In this document: piece by piece, positions 34,842 through 45,891 of the stretch | How positions within the stretch are numbered: the first letter of the stretch is position 1 | Layout of the letters: every line of letters begins with the position of its first letter | Origin: Tetragonia tetragonoides | Taxonomy: Eukaryota > Streptophyta > Magnoliopsida > Caryophyllales > Aizoaceae | DNA length: 64,000 nucleotides | Reading direction: 5' to 3' | Assembly (NCBI GenBank): GCA_038025085.1 | Contig: CM076151.1 | Location: 9,119,001-9,183,000, forward strand | The notes under the pieces: generated by a model | Told to the model about the DNA's origin: nothing | What the model saw: only the letters and a program-made list of their open reading frames with translations | The model's database searches: none | Translations under genes and position numbers: made by a program

Positions 34842-35696
34842 CTAGTTACTAAGGATGTTGAGAAGAGTTGCTCTGGTCTTTACTAGATGCCTAAAGAGCC
34901 TTTCTAATACTTCATCAACATCTTGAATCTCAGACTCCAGTTTTTCCATCTGGCTTCTGAATGTTTCTGCCTGCATCATGTTGATGCCAGTCTTCTTCTT
35001 TTGGCAGGTAAGCAAGGTCAAAGCAGCATCGAGATCTTCAAATTCACTAATGGATGTTGCCTCTTCTTTCTCGCTGGTCTGATGAACCAGCTTTTTGACC
35101 AAAGACCAACTGCTTTTCTTTGATTGCGCCTTTGACCCAGCTATATGGATCAGCAAGGACTTGAAGATTTCTGCAGTTACTGCCTCTACATCCCTAAACA
35201 TGCTCACCATGTTACTAGTTTCATCTCTATTATCGACGTGCTTGATATCTCTCAAGCAATTTTTGATTGCCTTCTTGACCTTCTTTCTGGCATTCAAGTA
35301 CTGAGCTATTTCATTGTCAATGCTCAATTCACCACTGCATCTTCTGCGCAGAACTGATTGAATGTTTTGGATGTGTTCCTTTGTCTGTAGCAATGCATCC
35401 CTTGCTATACTGCAGATGTCTAATAGCCTTAGAGATCCATCCAACATCACATTAATGCCATCTTGGGCTAGAGCTTGTTGGTTGCTGGGCAATAGAAGCA
35501 ACTCATCAACGCAATCAAGCAAGTTTTGAAGGCTGCTAAGCTTGTGGCTAAATGATGAGGGTGAAGTAGAGGCAGTTTGAGAAGACCTCAACCTGGAAAG
35601 CTGTTCATCGAATTGATCAACAATGGGGTGAGGTCTAGATGGCAAACTGATGGAGCGAGCATGGTAAGATGTTTTGGAGATTAGAGAAGTAGCCAT
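34842..35696 (-). CDS. DUF241 family protein, array member 3
   Basis: Single exon of 284 codons, starting MATSLISKTSYHARSISLPS. All family blocks are present: LDGSLRLLDICSIARDALLQ, IQSVLRRRCSGELS, NARKKVKKAIKNCLRDIK, FEDLDAAL and the terminal FRHLVKTRATLLNILSN. In-frame codons continue upstream past the TATA box, so this Met is the sensible start. It faces the truncated plus-strand member tail to tail. Its interval VDELLLLPSNQQALAQDG lacks the few residues (QARWV) seen before MLDGS in paralogues. Confidence 0.9.
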   Translation of the reverse strand: MATSLISKTSYHARSISLPSRPHPIVDQFDEQLSRLRSSQTASTSPSSFSHKLSSLQNLLDCVDELLLLPSNQQALAQDGINVMLDGSLRLLDICSIARDALLQTKEHIQNIQSVLRRRCSGELSIDNEIAQYLNARKKVKKAIKNCLRDIKHVDNRDETSNMVSMFRDVEAVTAEIFKSLLIHIAGSKAQSKKSSWSLVKKLVHQTSEKEEATSISEFEDLDAALTLLTCQKKKTGINMMQAETFRSQMEKLESEIQDVDEVLERLFRHLVKTRATLLNILSN

Positions 35697-35775
35697 TGTG
35701 GTTCTCTTGATAAAACTAAGGCAACAGATTTGAATTCGTTCTTGGTTTGGTGAGTTTCCTTGCTCTTGTTGCTCA

Positions 35776-35783
35776 ATATATAT
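35776..35783 (-). promoter_or_regulatory. TATA box of DUF241 member 3
   Basis: ATATATAT on the minus strand, about 80 bp before the ATG. Confidence 0.6.
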
Positions 35784-35789
35784 CAAGGA

Positions 35790-37129
35790 AGGGTAGACAA
35801 AAGGAATCTCTATATTTCAATGATAACATTATTTTATCTTTAATGCTGAACTCTTTCCTAGGCTATGTTTCCGGCATGTCTTTTCCGACCCAACATAACA
35901 GCTATTATTGGATCCTCCATATGATGATATGAATATGATCGAATTTAAATATTACTCTCCTAATATGATATGCTGGATTGAATTTCTCGTCATGATCCAA
36001 AATTTGTGCCGCACACGAGTTGCATAGTAACACCTTGTCTGCCTCAAATAATGTTGTCAATGGGTCATCCCCATCTTTTTTATCTGTATAAACCATCGAA
36101 GGTTGGTAATTTAATCAGCACTTGTGGGGTATTAGAAATACCCTCTTAAGCATATCGAGTTTCATGCTAGATTTAAACCAAACCTGACTAACTCGTGTGT
36201 GTACCCAGGGGGATTGAGCGTATGGATTTGGGGCAGAGGATGAACTTTCTTGAGTTCCCAACTTCCCACCCTCCAAGACAACACTTTAATGTACTACTAT
36301 AAGGTGAGAGACTCTGTAATTGTTTCATTCAGAGCTGCTGTTTGTTTCGAGGAGTTATAGTGAACTGGAGTGACTAAGAAAATGAGATAAATAATTGAAC
36401 TCTTTTTTAGGTTATGTTATTGAATATTACCAATCTGCAATAAAGGAACAAAGGGTTCCAAGTGAGAGAAAAAGTACGTTGTTTTCGGACGGGGAAAGAA
36501 AAGAAAAGTTAGCTATTTCTGATTTTGTTTGTATTTCGTCGAGTAACATGCATAGAGGAATTTGGTGTTTGTGCTTATGATCATATTTCCTTTCCTCGTC
36601 AAGGAAGTGGATTATGTAGTTTAATTCTTTCCATTTATAATGGAGCCAAAAGATTTATTATTCTTTTGCTTTGGAATATACTAGGCTAAATCAAAATGGC
36701 TCATCAAACTATCGGCATTTCTTAGTTATTGTGAAGTTGCTATTGGGTGTCGGTGTCGCTTTTTTGATCGTCAAGCAGAAATAGCCGGTCTCTTTTCACA
36801 GTTAAGGCTGCGTTGATTTGACCCCCTCCTTATCTTGCCTGGGTGGGAGCCTCTTTAGAGGCACTAGGGTAATGTTCATGTTAGCTTTCTTTCTGTTATA
36901 TTCTGCTAGCTTTCTTTCTGTTAGATACTTTTTCCATATGCCATCTAAGAGTAGCTTTTGTATGCTGACCAAACTCTGGGAGGAAGAGTGACCTAATTCT
37001 CAATTATAACAGAGTAACTTCTAACTCAAGATGCACCTTGATGAGTAAGGCCAAGACACAGAAAGATATAGATGGAACCGGAGCTGATATTATTTCATTG
37101 AAGAGCCTCTTCATTGTATAATCTGTTAA
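35790..37129. other. Intergenic with paralogous upstream sequence
   Basis: 35950-36030 carries the conserved upstream block (CGTCATGATCCAAAATTTGT). Around 36820-36960, TGCCTGGGTGGGAGCCTCTT and repeated TAGCTTTCTTTCTGTTA look repeat-derived but unassigned. Confidence 0.4.
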
Positions 37130-38659
37130 GGGACTTAGGATGTTTGTTAGTGTCGCCCTGCCTTTGACCGAACGCCTAAACATGCAATCTAGACTTAGAT
37201 CCATAACTTGAGCACTTGATACCAGTTTGAACTTCCTAATTCTACTATTTGACTTTCTATCTGGAGTTGACGAGACACTAAACAGCAATATCAGTCTCTT
37301 CAAGGTTCAAACTCACTTGTACATGCTACATGTGCTTCACAAGAAACTCTTTGGTTCTTGAATTTGGAAATCAATAATCAACTTCTTTTCCTGCAACTCC
37401 CTGCCCCAGCTATGGAATTGAACGCTCATTCAAGGATGTGCTGACCGGGACTCCTGTCTTAAGACATTTGGTAATATTCGTGACTTTTTTGCAGTCTCAA
37501 AATCAGTGGAGAATTCATTTAGGATGCATTTCGATCCTCGCATCAGTTGTTCATCACTTTGTTTACCTGTTTTCTAGATTGCAAACATGGAGCAACTCCT
37601 TTAGCAATGCCCAATTCACCACTACATCATCGACACAAAACTGCCTGAGTTTCTCTCACACATTCCCTTGTCTGTAGAAGTACACCTATAACACATTCAT
37701 GAGTCTAAAGGAAGTCGTCATTGTAATGCTTTCTTGAAGAACACAGTCGTCATTGTGGAGCATGTGGGTGATGGGTAGGTGGCATGGTGATAGAGTGAGC
37801 GTGGTGAACATTGTCTGCCTTCTATTCTGGCATAGGTGGGTCCGGGGATCTACATTTACGCCGCTCCCCGCATGATAGAGAGATGGAGGAACTTGTTTCT
37901 CTCCTGGGTATCCTGCACTCTACTTCTCTCGTCCCTACGGACGACTCCCGGACTTGGATTGGGGACCCTTCTGGGGTCTTCTCTTGCAAGTCCTTCCTTC
38001 ACCAGCTTAGCCTTCCCTCTCATTTTCCTCAATTCCCTTTAGCCACATTTGTTTGGAAGTCTAAGGTTCCATTGAAGGTCCGAGCTTTTGTGTGGACTCT
38101 GGTGCTTGGTAGGGTGAATACCTATGATATGGTGCAACGCCGGAGGCCTGGATGGTCACTTCTTCCGAGTTTCTGTGTGATGTGCCGTCATGATGGGGAA
38201 AGTAGTCTGCTTTTGTTTGTTATGTGTGATTTTGCTTGGTCTTTATGGAGTAGGTTATTGGAGGGGGAGAGTTTTGCATGTCCTGCTACGGTGGGAGGCT
38301 TTTTACAGCTTCGTTTTGCTGTGATGAGGCGAGGGAGGGAGGGGCGATTGTTCTGGAGGTGTATCTGTATGGCCATCCTATGGTGCATTTGGTTGGAGAG
38401 GAACTCTAGGGTGTTTCGGGATGTTGGGAAGCTTATAGACTACGTCTGGGACCATGTGGTCTATTTGGCCTCCCTTTGGGCTAAGGCGGCGGGTGCTTTT
38501 AAGGGCGTTCCGCTTACCTTTGTACAACGCCATTGGCAAGATCTGTAGTTTCTTTTGATTTCTCATCCTTATCCTCCTTTTTGTATTATTTTCTGAATTG
38601 ATTAATAAATTTTTTCTTATCTAAAAATACATTGTCGACACTGAAGGAGAAGCTGCCAT
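37130..38659 (-). pseudogene. DUF241 pseudogene, array member 4, split by a LINE
   Basis: The start region MAASPSVSTM lies at 38659-38629. The reading then resumes past the LINE at 37807 and downward with LTLSP-like remains, VLLQTRECVRETQ-like and SGELG sequence (about 37680-37610), and ends near 37135 with FRRSVKGRATLTNILS. Stops, deletions and shifts occur throughout the middle, so it was probably dead whether or not before the insertion. Confidence 0.8.
37816..38628 (+). mobile_element. 5'-truncated LINE insertion with target-site duplication
   Basis: The 8-bp ACATTGTC flanks both ends (37808-37815 and 38629-38636). The insert carries the RT zinc-binding end of a LINE ORF2: WIGDPSGVFSCKSFLHQLS, FVWTLVLGRVNTYDM, CVMCRHDGESSLLLFVMCDF with its Cys-His spacing, and AILWCIWLERNSRVFRD, to a stop at about 38548. 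A short 3' UTR ends in TAATAAATTTTTTCTTATC and a brief A-run. The frame is open for about 240 codons, so the copy is fairly young. Confidence 0.92.
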
Positions 38660-39294
38660 TGTAATGGCTTGTTTCCTGGAGAAATGAAGTGGACTTGTCT
38701 TCCCACTTTCACTATATTTATGAAGGTGTGAGGAGACAATAGGAATCCCATTTTTGGACTTTGAAGACAGAGACATGATTTTCTGTGGGATCTGAATACT
38801 CAGCATTTGTTTGATGAATGTCTCCTCTTTCGACATCACCAGCTAGCTGTGAAGCTGTACCTAGCTAAATGATATGAGGCCAATCTTACATGATTTTCCA
38901 CATAATTTAACACCAGGAGCCAAAATATTCGAAGTACCGAGCAGCAACAACACATTGTACCCTGTGATTGCCAAGAGTAGGACAACATCAGCTTTTGAAT
39001 GATTTTCCAAAGTAGGCGAATGCATTAGCGTCAGAATATGAAATTTTATGTTCAAATTCCTGCATACAAATGGAATATGCACAGCTATGCATTTAACAAA
39101 AGAAGTGATGCTTGTTGTTATCCTCATGTGGAGTTGTGGACTAGGTCTGGTCGCGTTCTTCATCCATCTACATCCCCCATTTTGGTCATTGACCCGCCAC
39201 AGATTAATAATGAGCCCTACAAGAATTTTTTGCTAACATAATTTATATGACGGAATCAGCATCAAATATGATAACCTTTAATATATATAATCTG

Positions 39295-39489
39295 CATCAA
39301 ATATGGGAGAAGGTCAAATACCTCGCTTCTTTATGGGCCAGGGCTGCGGGGGCGTTTCGGGATTATACTATTACAAATATGCAACAGAATTGGGGCAGTT
39401 TGTAAATGCTTAAATGGAGAGGATACCTTATCCTCTCCTGTGCTGTAAATCTGATTACTTATTAATATACTTTTTCTTTATCTAAAAAA
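39295..39489 (+). mobile_element. Short LINE 3'-end fragment with target duplication
   Basis: Encodes only VKYLASLWARAAGAF to the stop at about 39405 and a 3' UTR ending TTTTTCTTTATCTAAAAAAA. ATAATCTG at 39287-39294 recurs at 39490-39497, a likely target duplication. A different, more diverged copy of the family at 37816. Confidence 0.78.
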
Positions 39490-39497
39490 ATAATCTG

Positions 39498-40082
39498 TAC
39501 TAATTAACAAGCCCTGTCAGCTCCCTTATGTGCAGGATTTGTCAAATACTAATTTCATAATCCATTGATATAGTATATAAAACTCAGAACTCACCTGTAT
39601 AGTCTTACATTCTCTTGTGGTTCTTCTATGTAGGAGACAACATAATATTGTGCCTTTTACTTATAACAAGTTCCCTGCACAGCTGCTAGATGATTGAAAC
39701 ATTGACAGCCATGGATTACTAGAAATAATTCCTCTCCATGTGGGACTTGTTTTGACAATCATTCTCATCCAGCTACTTCCCTTTCCCCCCACCCCCCCTA
39801 AAGAAGGGAGAAAGAAAAGTAAAATGACCTCAATATAGATATTTTCTAATTTCTACTATGATAAAGTTACCAGAAGTTAGATCTTCTTCTGCATCAATTT
39901 TTACTTTTAACTCTACATTTCCTTTTTGTCAAGCTTCGATAATTGTTAGACTGTACGCTGGATGCTTTAGTGAATTAGCAGTAGAGTTTGTGAAGTAGAA
40001 CAGTATTCATTTGTATTTTGTATCAAGTGTATTCGCTTGTTTTATGTACACGTAATTTCCTTTACAGAACTAATATATTGTT
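39498..40082. other. Intergenic
   Basis: No supported feature apart from a C-rich run near 39783-39800. Confidence 0.4.
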
Positions 40083-40952
40083 CTAGTTACTCAGGATGTT
40101 GAGAATAGTTGCTCTTGTCTTAACAAGACACCTAAATAGGCTTTCTAATGCTTCATCGAGATCTTGAATCTCAGACTCCAAATTCACCATCTGGCTCCTC
40201 AAGTTGTCTACTTGCTTCAAGTTAATGCCAGTTTTCTTCTTTTGGCTGATTAGTGAGGTCAAAGCAGCATCAAGATCTTCAAATTCGGTTGTTGCCACCT
40301 CTTCTCGATCACTACTGTGGTGGATCAATGTGTTAACCAGAGACCAGCTTCTTTTCTTTGAGTGCACCATTGACCCAGCGACATGGTTTAACAAGGATTT
40401 AAAGATATCGGCTGTTATTGCTTCCACATCGCTAAACATAACCTCTAAGGTATCAGCCTCGTCATTTTTAACAACTTTCTTGATGTCTTTCAAGCAGTTT
40501 TTCATTGCCTTTTTGACGTTCTTTCTGGCATTCAGGTACTGAACTACTTCATTACCAAGGGTCAACTCTGCGCTGCATCTTCTGCGCAGAACAGATTGGA
40601 TGTTTTTTATGTGTTCCTGTGTCTTCAGCAAAGCATCCCTAGCAGTGCTGCAGACATCCATTAACCTTAGAGCTCCATCCAATGTAGCATTGATCCATTT
40701 TGATTGGCGACCTTGGAATAGGGTTTGTTGATTTGCAGGCAATAGGAGCAACTCGTCAACACAATCATATAAGTCCTTAAGGCCACTAAGTCTGTGGTTC
40801 AGTGATGAGGATGAAGAAGTTGAGGCAGTTTGGGAAGATCTCAATCTGCACAACTGTTCACCAAATTGATCAGCGAAGGGGTGAGGGCTAGATGGCAGAC
40901 TGATAGAGCGAGCATGGAAAGAGGTCTGAGAAACTAGAGGAGAAATAGCTAT
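40083..40952 (-). CDS. DUF241 family reading frame, array member 5, ancestral start codon lost
   Basis: 289 codons in one open frame from the ancestral start position to the stop at 40083: TSFHARSISLPSSPHPFADQ, LDGALRLMDVCSTARDALL, IQSVLRRRCSAEL, NARKNVKKAMKNCLKDIK, FEDLDAAL and FRCLVKTRATILNILSN. At the position where paralogues have AAAATGGCGGCT, this copy reads AAAATAGCTATT, so the ATG has become ATA (40952-40950). The only upstream in-frame ATG (41072) lies beyond the TATA box at 41034-41042 and should not be in the mRNA. Either it starts at a non-AUG or later codon, uses a more distal promoter, or is a recent pseudogene. A gene finder would call 40083-41072. Confidence 0.8.
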   Translation of the reverse strand: MAISPLVSQTSFHARSISLPSSPHPFADQFGEQLCRLRSSQTASTSSSSSLNHRLSGLKDLYDCVDELLLLPANQQTLFQGRQSKWINATLDGALRLMDVCSTARDALLKTQEHIKNIQSVLRRRCSAELTLGNEVVQYLNARKNVKKAMKNCLKDIKKVVKNDEADTLEVMFSDVEAITADIFKSLLNHVAGSMVHSKKRSWSLVNTLIHHSSDREEVATTEFEDLDAALTSLISQKKKTGINLKQVDNLRSQMVNLESEIQDLDEALESLFRCLVKTRATILNILSN

Positions 40953-41033
40953 TTTGAGTCTTTTGTTGATGAAAGAAGGCAGAGGACTTGAATGAGCTTC
41001 TTGGTGTGATGACTTCCTTCTTCTGAATTGTGC

Positions 41034-41042
41034 TATATATAT
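41034..41042 (-). promoter_or_regulatory. TATA box of DUF241 member 5
   Basis: ATATATATA on the minus strand, 82 bp upstream of the lost start codon, the normal family spacing. Confidence 0.6.
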
Positions 41043-41639
41043 CAAAGCAAGGGAAAACACAAGGAATCTCATGTTTCATTAATAATACTAGAGTTCTCTA
41101 GGTTTTGTTTTCAGCGTACTTTCTCCTACCCAACATACTAGCTGCTAAATGAATGATGGAATGAATGATGGAATATTTGCCACACAAGTGTTGAATTTGC
41201 ACCTTGTTCCTCTATATGATGGTGATGGGGCCCCGTTTTCTATCTCATTTGTACAAATCCCTTCAAGTGAGCACCTTTGTCAAATTCAGCTGTTATGAGG
41301 TTATTTATTTATTTATTTTGTTGAAAATAGATGTTTATGAGATATCATAAGCATTTTTTGTTATTATATATGAACATCTATGTAATTTGTTGGCTCAACG
41401 GCTCCTAGCTTTGGCCTTGTATAAAATAAATAATAATAAGCCATGCAAGCTTGCAAAGCTTGGGTTACAGTGTAGAAAGATTCACTAAACGAGACAAGTT
41501 TTTGCTGACTTACAGGAGAACAAATTGGGAGCTCTAGTAACTCACAGGAAAATGCATTCTGTAGTAACCTTTGACAGTATGCCTATCTCTTAGTGTTAAT
41601 GTGTCTGAAAAGTGCTTGGTTATATTTGCTTCTCATTTA

Positions 41640-42028
41640 TATTGTTTTTGAAAGTTGAGAAGACTTATCCACTATCCTACATTGTAAGTATTGAGCAACT
41701 TTCTTCGTAGAGCTCAATACATCACCACATTTTCGACGCAGAACTGACTGAATTTTTTGCAGATTGATGTGGCTAATGTGTCTTGGTTAAGAGGCCACAG
41801 AAGTAGTTCACTGAAGCAACTGTATAGGTCCTGAAGGGCAGTAATATTTGGATTAGTGTTGATGAGGTCGAGGCAGACGGAGAAGACCTCAATCTGGATG
41901 ACGCGCTAGCCGATGAGAAAGGCCATCCAATTCTGGAGCAATTTGATAGGGGCCTGAGGGCTAGATGACACACTAACCAATTGAGTATGGTCATGAGAGC
42001 TTGTCAACACTGAAGAAGAAGCTGCCAT
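41640..42028 (-). pseudogene. DUF241 pseudogene, array member 6
   Basis: Begins MAASSSVLTSS at 42028, then LVSVSSSP and RLRSSPSASTSS in different frames, and IQSVLRRKCGDVLS (about 41755-41700). The middle is deleted and the C-terminal half absent. Its start and upstream DNA match the pseudogene at 38659 better than the intact genes, so both descend from one already diverged copy. Confidence 0.75.
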
Positions 42029-43144
42029 TGTGATTTGTGATGCTTTCTGGAGAAACTGCAACTTAATTTTGGGACTTCTCTTCCTACCTTCAATATATAT
42101 ACACATATATGAAGGTACAGGAGGCAAAAAGAGTCTCATATTTCTAGGCTTTCAACAAGTGTGAACATGATTATCTGCTGAGTTTTAATTTTGGTGTAAT
42201 CTGATCAGTCTCCTCCTCACACCTCACCAGGTAGTTGTTGACCTGTTTCTAGTTAAATGATATTGGGCCAATCTTACATGTTTATCTGTGTGATTTTAGC
42301 ACCAGCCTCATGAACCAAAAGATGCTTCAGACACGAGTGGCAATGACATATCCCCTGAGATTTTGTGCAGGGGGCACTATTTTTTTGGGTGTGATTTTAC
42401 TGAGTAGAGCCAAGGGTTCTGTAGATCAATGGCACCCCTCCCCCTCCACCCTCCCTACGGGCCCTAACCAATGAAACAGAAAAAAAGAGAGCATATATGA
42501 TTGCTCGTAATCATCCACAGATTCTGGTCATCAATCTCCATCCAGGTATACCTTCCATTTGATTGAATTAGTAGCAAGTACACATCACCCTCTGATGTGT
42601 GTACATAATTACACAAGTGGTATTGTTCAACATGCCTGGTCAGGATCCTTATGTGTAGGAAATATCAAGATAATAATCGGTCGACATCTTAATAGAATAA
42701 AATAACTAATAGCTCATCTGCATGATCATCCTTTAAATGCCCCCTGGTTCTTCTATGTGAAAGAGAATAAAATAGTGTCCCCGTGTACCAAGTTCCCTGC
42801 ACTTCTGATAGACATATTGTGCATAGGAGTCTTCTGTACTATGAGTTCAATGATGACTTGTGTGACTAGTTCTAATGATCATTCCTCAATCGTCATTTAG
42901 GTGCCCTCAAGTTTGATTGCTATTCTAAATACTAAAGAAAAGTTATCAGACGGTCGATTTCTCTCTATATTCAATTTTCATGTATAATCCCTTCTTCCCT
43001 TGTATTGGTATAATAGAATTGAGGCTGCCAGTATAGTAGGATAATTGAAAATATTTAGAAGAGATAAAATTTTGAACTTGTATCAAGTATAATCCCTTGT
43101 ATTGGTAGTAGTATAATGTAATGTACAGAAGCTGAATTTGTTCT
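42029..43144. other. Intergenic, includes left edge of the 8.2-kb duplication
   Basis: 42220-42360 is paralogous to 38830-38990, the upstream block of the sister pseudogene. From about 42590 (TGTGTACATAATTACAC) the sequence is repeated from 50812. Confidence 0.5.
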
Positions 43145-44005
43145 TCAGTGACTAAGAATGTTTAGAATAGTTGCGCTGGTCTTAACTAGATTCCTAAACA
43201 GGCTATCTAATATTTCATCAAGATTTTGAATCTGAGACTCCAAATTAACCATCTGGCTCCTCAAGTTATCTACCTGCATCATATTGATGCCACTTTTCTT
43301 CTTTGGGCAGATTAACAAGGTTAAAGTTGCATCAAGGTCTTCATATTCGTTAATTGATGATGCTTCTTCTCGATCATCATCTGGGTGGATTAATGAGCTA
43401 ATCAGAGACCAACTGCTTTTCTTTGATTTTGTCAGTGACCCAGCAATGTGGATCAATAAGGATTTAAGGATATTAGCTGTTACTGTTTCCACACTGCTCA
43501 GCATGCACTCAAAGGCATTGGCTTCGTCGGATTTATCACCTTTGATGTCTCTCAAGCAGTTTTTGATTGCCTTCTTGGCATTCTTTCTGGCATTCAGGTA
43601 CTGGACTACTTCACTGCCAATGGTCAATTCTGCACAGCATCTTCTGCGCAGAACAGACTGAATGTTTTGGATGTGTTCTCGTGTTTGCAGTAACACATCC
43701 CTAGCAGTGCTGCAGACATCTAATAACTTTAAAGATCTATCTAACATAGTATTTACCCATTTTGATTGGCGATTTTGGGATATGTTTTGTTGATTGGCAG
43801 GCAACAAAAGCAATTCATCAACACAATCATACAAGTCCTTAAGGCCTCCAAGTCTGTGGCTCAGTGATGTGGATGAGGCAGTTTGGGAAGACTTCAATCT
43901 GCACAAGTGTTCATCGAACTGGTTGGTGATTGGGTGAGGGATAGATGGCAAGCTGATGGAGCGAGCATGGAAAGAGGTTTTAGAGATTAGAGGAGAAGCC
44001 GCCAT
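43145..44005 (-). CDS. DUF241 family protein, array member 7
   Basis: Single exon, 286 codons, start MAASPLISKTSFHARSISLP. Features are DEHLCRLKSSQTASSTS, RLGGLKDLYDCVDELLLLP, LDRSLKLLDVCSTARDVLL, IQSVLRRRCCAELTIG, a C-terminal QVDNLRSQMVNLESQIQNLD coiled-coil-like helix and FRNLVKTSATILNILSH. It ends in TGA, while the other intact minus-strand members end in TAG. It is the intact partner of the pseudogene at 51346. Confidence 0.9.
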   Translation of the reverse strand: MAASPLISKTSFHARSISLPSIPHPITNQFDEHLCRLKSSQTASSTSLSHRLGGLKDLYDCVDELLLLPANQQNISQNRQSKWVNTMLDRSLKLLDVCSTARDVLLQTREHIQNIQSVLRRRCCAELTIGSEVVQYLNARKNAKKAIKNCLRDIKGDKSDEANAFECMLSSVETVTANILKSLLIHIAGSLTKSKKSSWSLISSLIHPDDDREEASSINEYEDLDATLTLLICPKKKSGINMMQVDNLRSQMVNLESQIQNLDEILDSLFRNLVKTSATILNILSH

Positions 44006-44083
44006 TTTGATTCTTTTTTGACGAAACAAAGGCAGGGGACTTGAGTGCAGTTCTTGGTTTGATGACTTCCTCTCAATTGTGCA

Positions 44084-44091
44084 ATATATAT
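44084..44091 (-). promoter_or_regulatory. TATA box of DUF241 member 7
   Basis: ATATATAT on the minus strand, about 80 bp before the ATG at 44005. Confidence 0.6.
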
Positions 44092-44349
44092 GAAAGCAAG
44101 GAAAGACAGAAGGAATCTCATGTTGCATTATAGAAACCTGGAGTTTCCCACTCTTTGTTTTTGTCCTACCCAACATACCAGCTAATTTTTTGATCCTCAA
44201 CATTACAGCTAACTTGAAAAGCTTAAAGCCATTATTAGATGAATGCTGATCACATCATATAATGACTTTAGAATAATGAATAATTATCCAGAATAAACAC
44301 CATGTTTTGTCTATATGATGATAATAGAGGACTATCTTCTTAACCCTTT

Positions 44350-44700
44350 CTGTACAAATCCATCAAAGGTCAACAATCATATTCAGAGGTTAGGAGATAT
44401 TATAAAGTACAAACAGAATATTAAAGCACCTTTGATTAACCTCTTAACTATGTTGGTTCTTTGTTTTCAGGTATCTGTATATGCAAATATCTTGTGCCCA
44501 TTCATGCCAATACATCTGTACCCTATCTGTACAAATCCATCGAAGGTCAGCAAGTATATTCAGAGGTTAGGAGATATTAAAAAAGTACAAACATAATTTT
44601 AAAGAACCTGTTATGAACCTCTTAACCATGTTGGTTCTTTGTTTTCAGGTTTTGTACGTGCAAATATCCTTTGCACATTCACGAATCATGCCAAAACGTA
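44350..44700. repeat. 176-bp tandem dimer (copy in block A)
   Basis: CTGTACAAATCCATC begins at 44350 and again at 44526. Both units run through TATATTCAGAGGTTAGGAGA and CATGTTGGTTCTTTGTTTTC to GCAAATATC. The dimer recurs at 52452 and 60868. Confidence 0.85.
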
Positions 44701-44948
44701 ATCATGCAAACAAAAACATGCCAAATCAAGTATCCAGTATCCACCAACTAGATCGTATACACTATACATGGATTCATATTAACTAAGTATATTACAGGTA
44801 AAATTCATGTGAATATCCATAATAATTCTGATATTGAATCAAAGTTGTCCTTCTTTGCGGCATAGGCATTCAGAAATCGATCGATTTCTTCTTTTTACCC
44901 CTTTATAATTCTTTGCACATGACAAATTTTTTCAGCTTACATTTCCCT

Positions 44949-45883
44949 TATGTGGGTAATGGCCAACGGGTAAGGTTCTGGGAGGATGTGTGGAAGGGTG
45001 ATAACTCTTTTTCTTCCACATATCCTCGGGTTTTTCGGCTGTCCACACTTCATGAGGCGCCAGTTTCGGACTTCTATTCCGATGCGGGTGGCTCATGAGA
45101 CCTTCACTTACGCCGAGCTCCTCATGATCGTGAGATGGAGGAACTAGTTTCTCTCCTTAGTGTTCTAAACACTACTCTTCTCATCCCAAGGGTGACTCCC
45201 GGACTTGGGGAGGAGACTCCTCTGGTGTCTTTTCTTGCAAGTCCTTCTTACATCGGCTTAGTCTTCCTTCTCAATTTCCCAACTTCCCTCTTGCTACTTA
45301 CATTTGGAAGTCTAAGGTTTGTGGACCTTGGTGTTAGGTAGGGTGAATACGCATGACATGAGACAGCGGCGGAGGCTTGGGTGTTGTTTGTCGCCGGGTT
45401 TGTGTGTAATGTGTCGTCATGATTGTGAGGACGGATTGCATCTGTTTGTGTGGTGTGATTTTGCCAGGATGTTGTGGGATAAATTGTCTGAGGGGAAACA
45501 TTTTGCGAGCCCGGCTATAGTGGGGCAGTTTTTGCAAATGCGCTTTGCTGCTGGTAGGAGGGGGAAAGAGGGTAAGTTGTGGTGGCGGTGTGCATCAGTG
45601 CATGTATGGCCATTTTGTGGGGTATTTGGTTGAAGCGGAACGCAAGGATCTTCTCCGCTTCTGGGACAACTGTTGATTGCGTTTAGGATCACATTGTCTA
45701 CTTGGCATCGTTGTGGGCGAAGGCAGCTGGGGGCTTTAAGGGTGTTCCACTTACACTTGTCTAGTTACACTGGCGAGACTTGTAGATGTTTTTTGTTACC
45801 ATTTGCGGACTTCTTGTCCTCCCCTTTTTGTATTCTTTCATTGATTGATTAATATAACTTTTACTTATCTAGAAAAAAAATAA
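44949..45883 (+). mobile_element. 5'-truncated LINE insertion
   Basis: Contains VGNGQRVRFWEDVWKGDNSF, LHEAPVSDF, EMEELVSLLSVL, LVLGRVNTHDM, CVMCRHDCEDGLHLFVWCDF and a 3' UTR ending in an A-rich tail. Several stops and shifts make it inactive. Flanks CATTTCCCT (before 44949) and AATTCCCT (45884-45891) look like a short, imperfect target duplication. The uninterrupted target is seen at about 53035-53050 and 61475-61490. Confidence 0.88.
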
Positions 45884-45891
45884 AATTCCCT

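Noticed and set aside
40953..41072. Upstream ATG as start of DUF241 member 5
   Set aside because: It lies 5' of the TATA box and its extension matches no paralogue coding sequence; the true family start is the mutated ATA.
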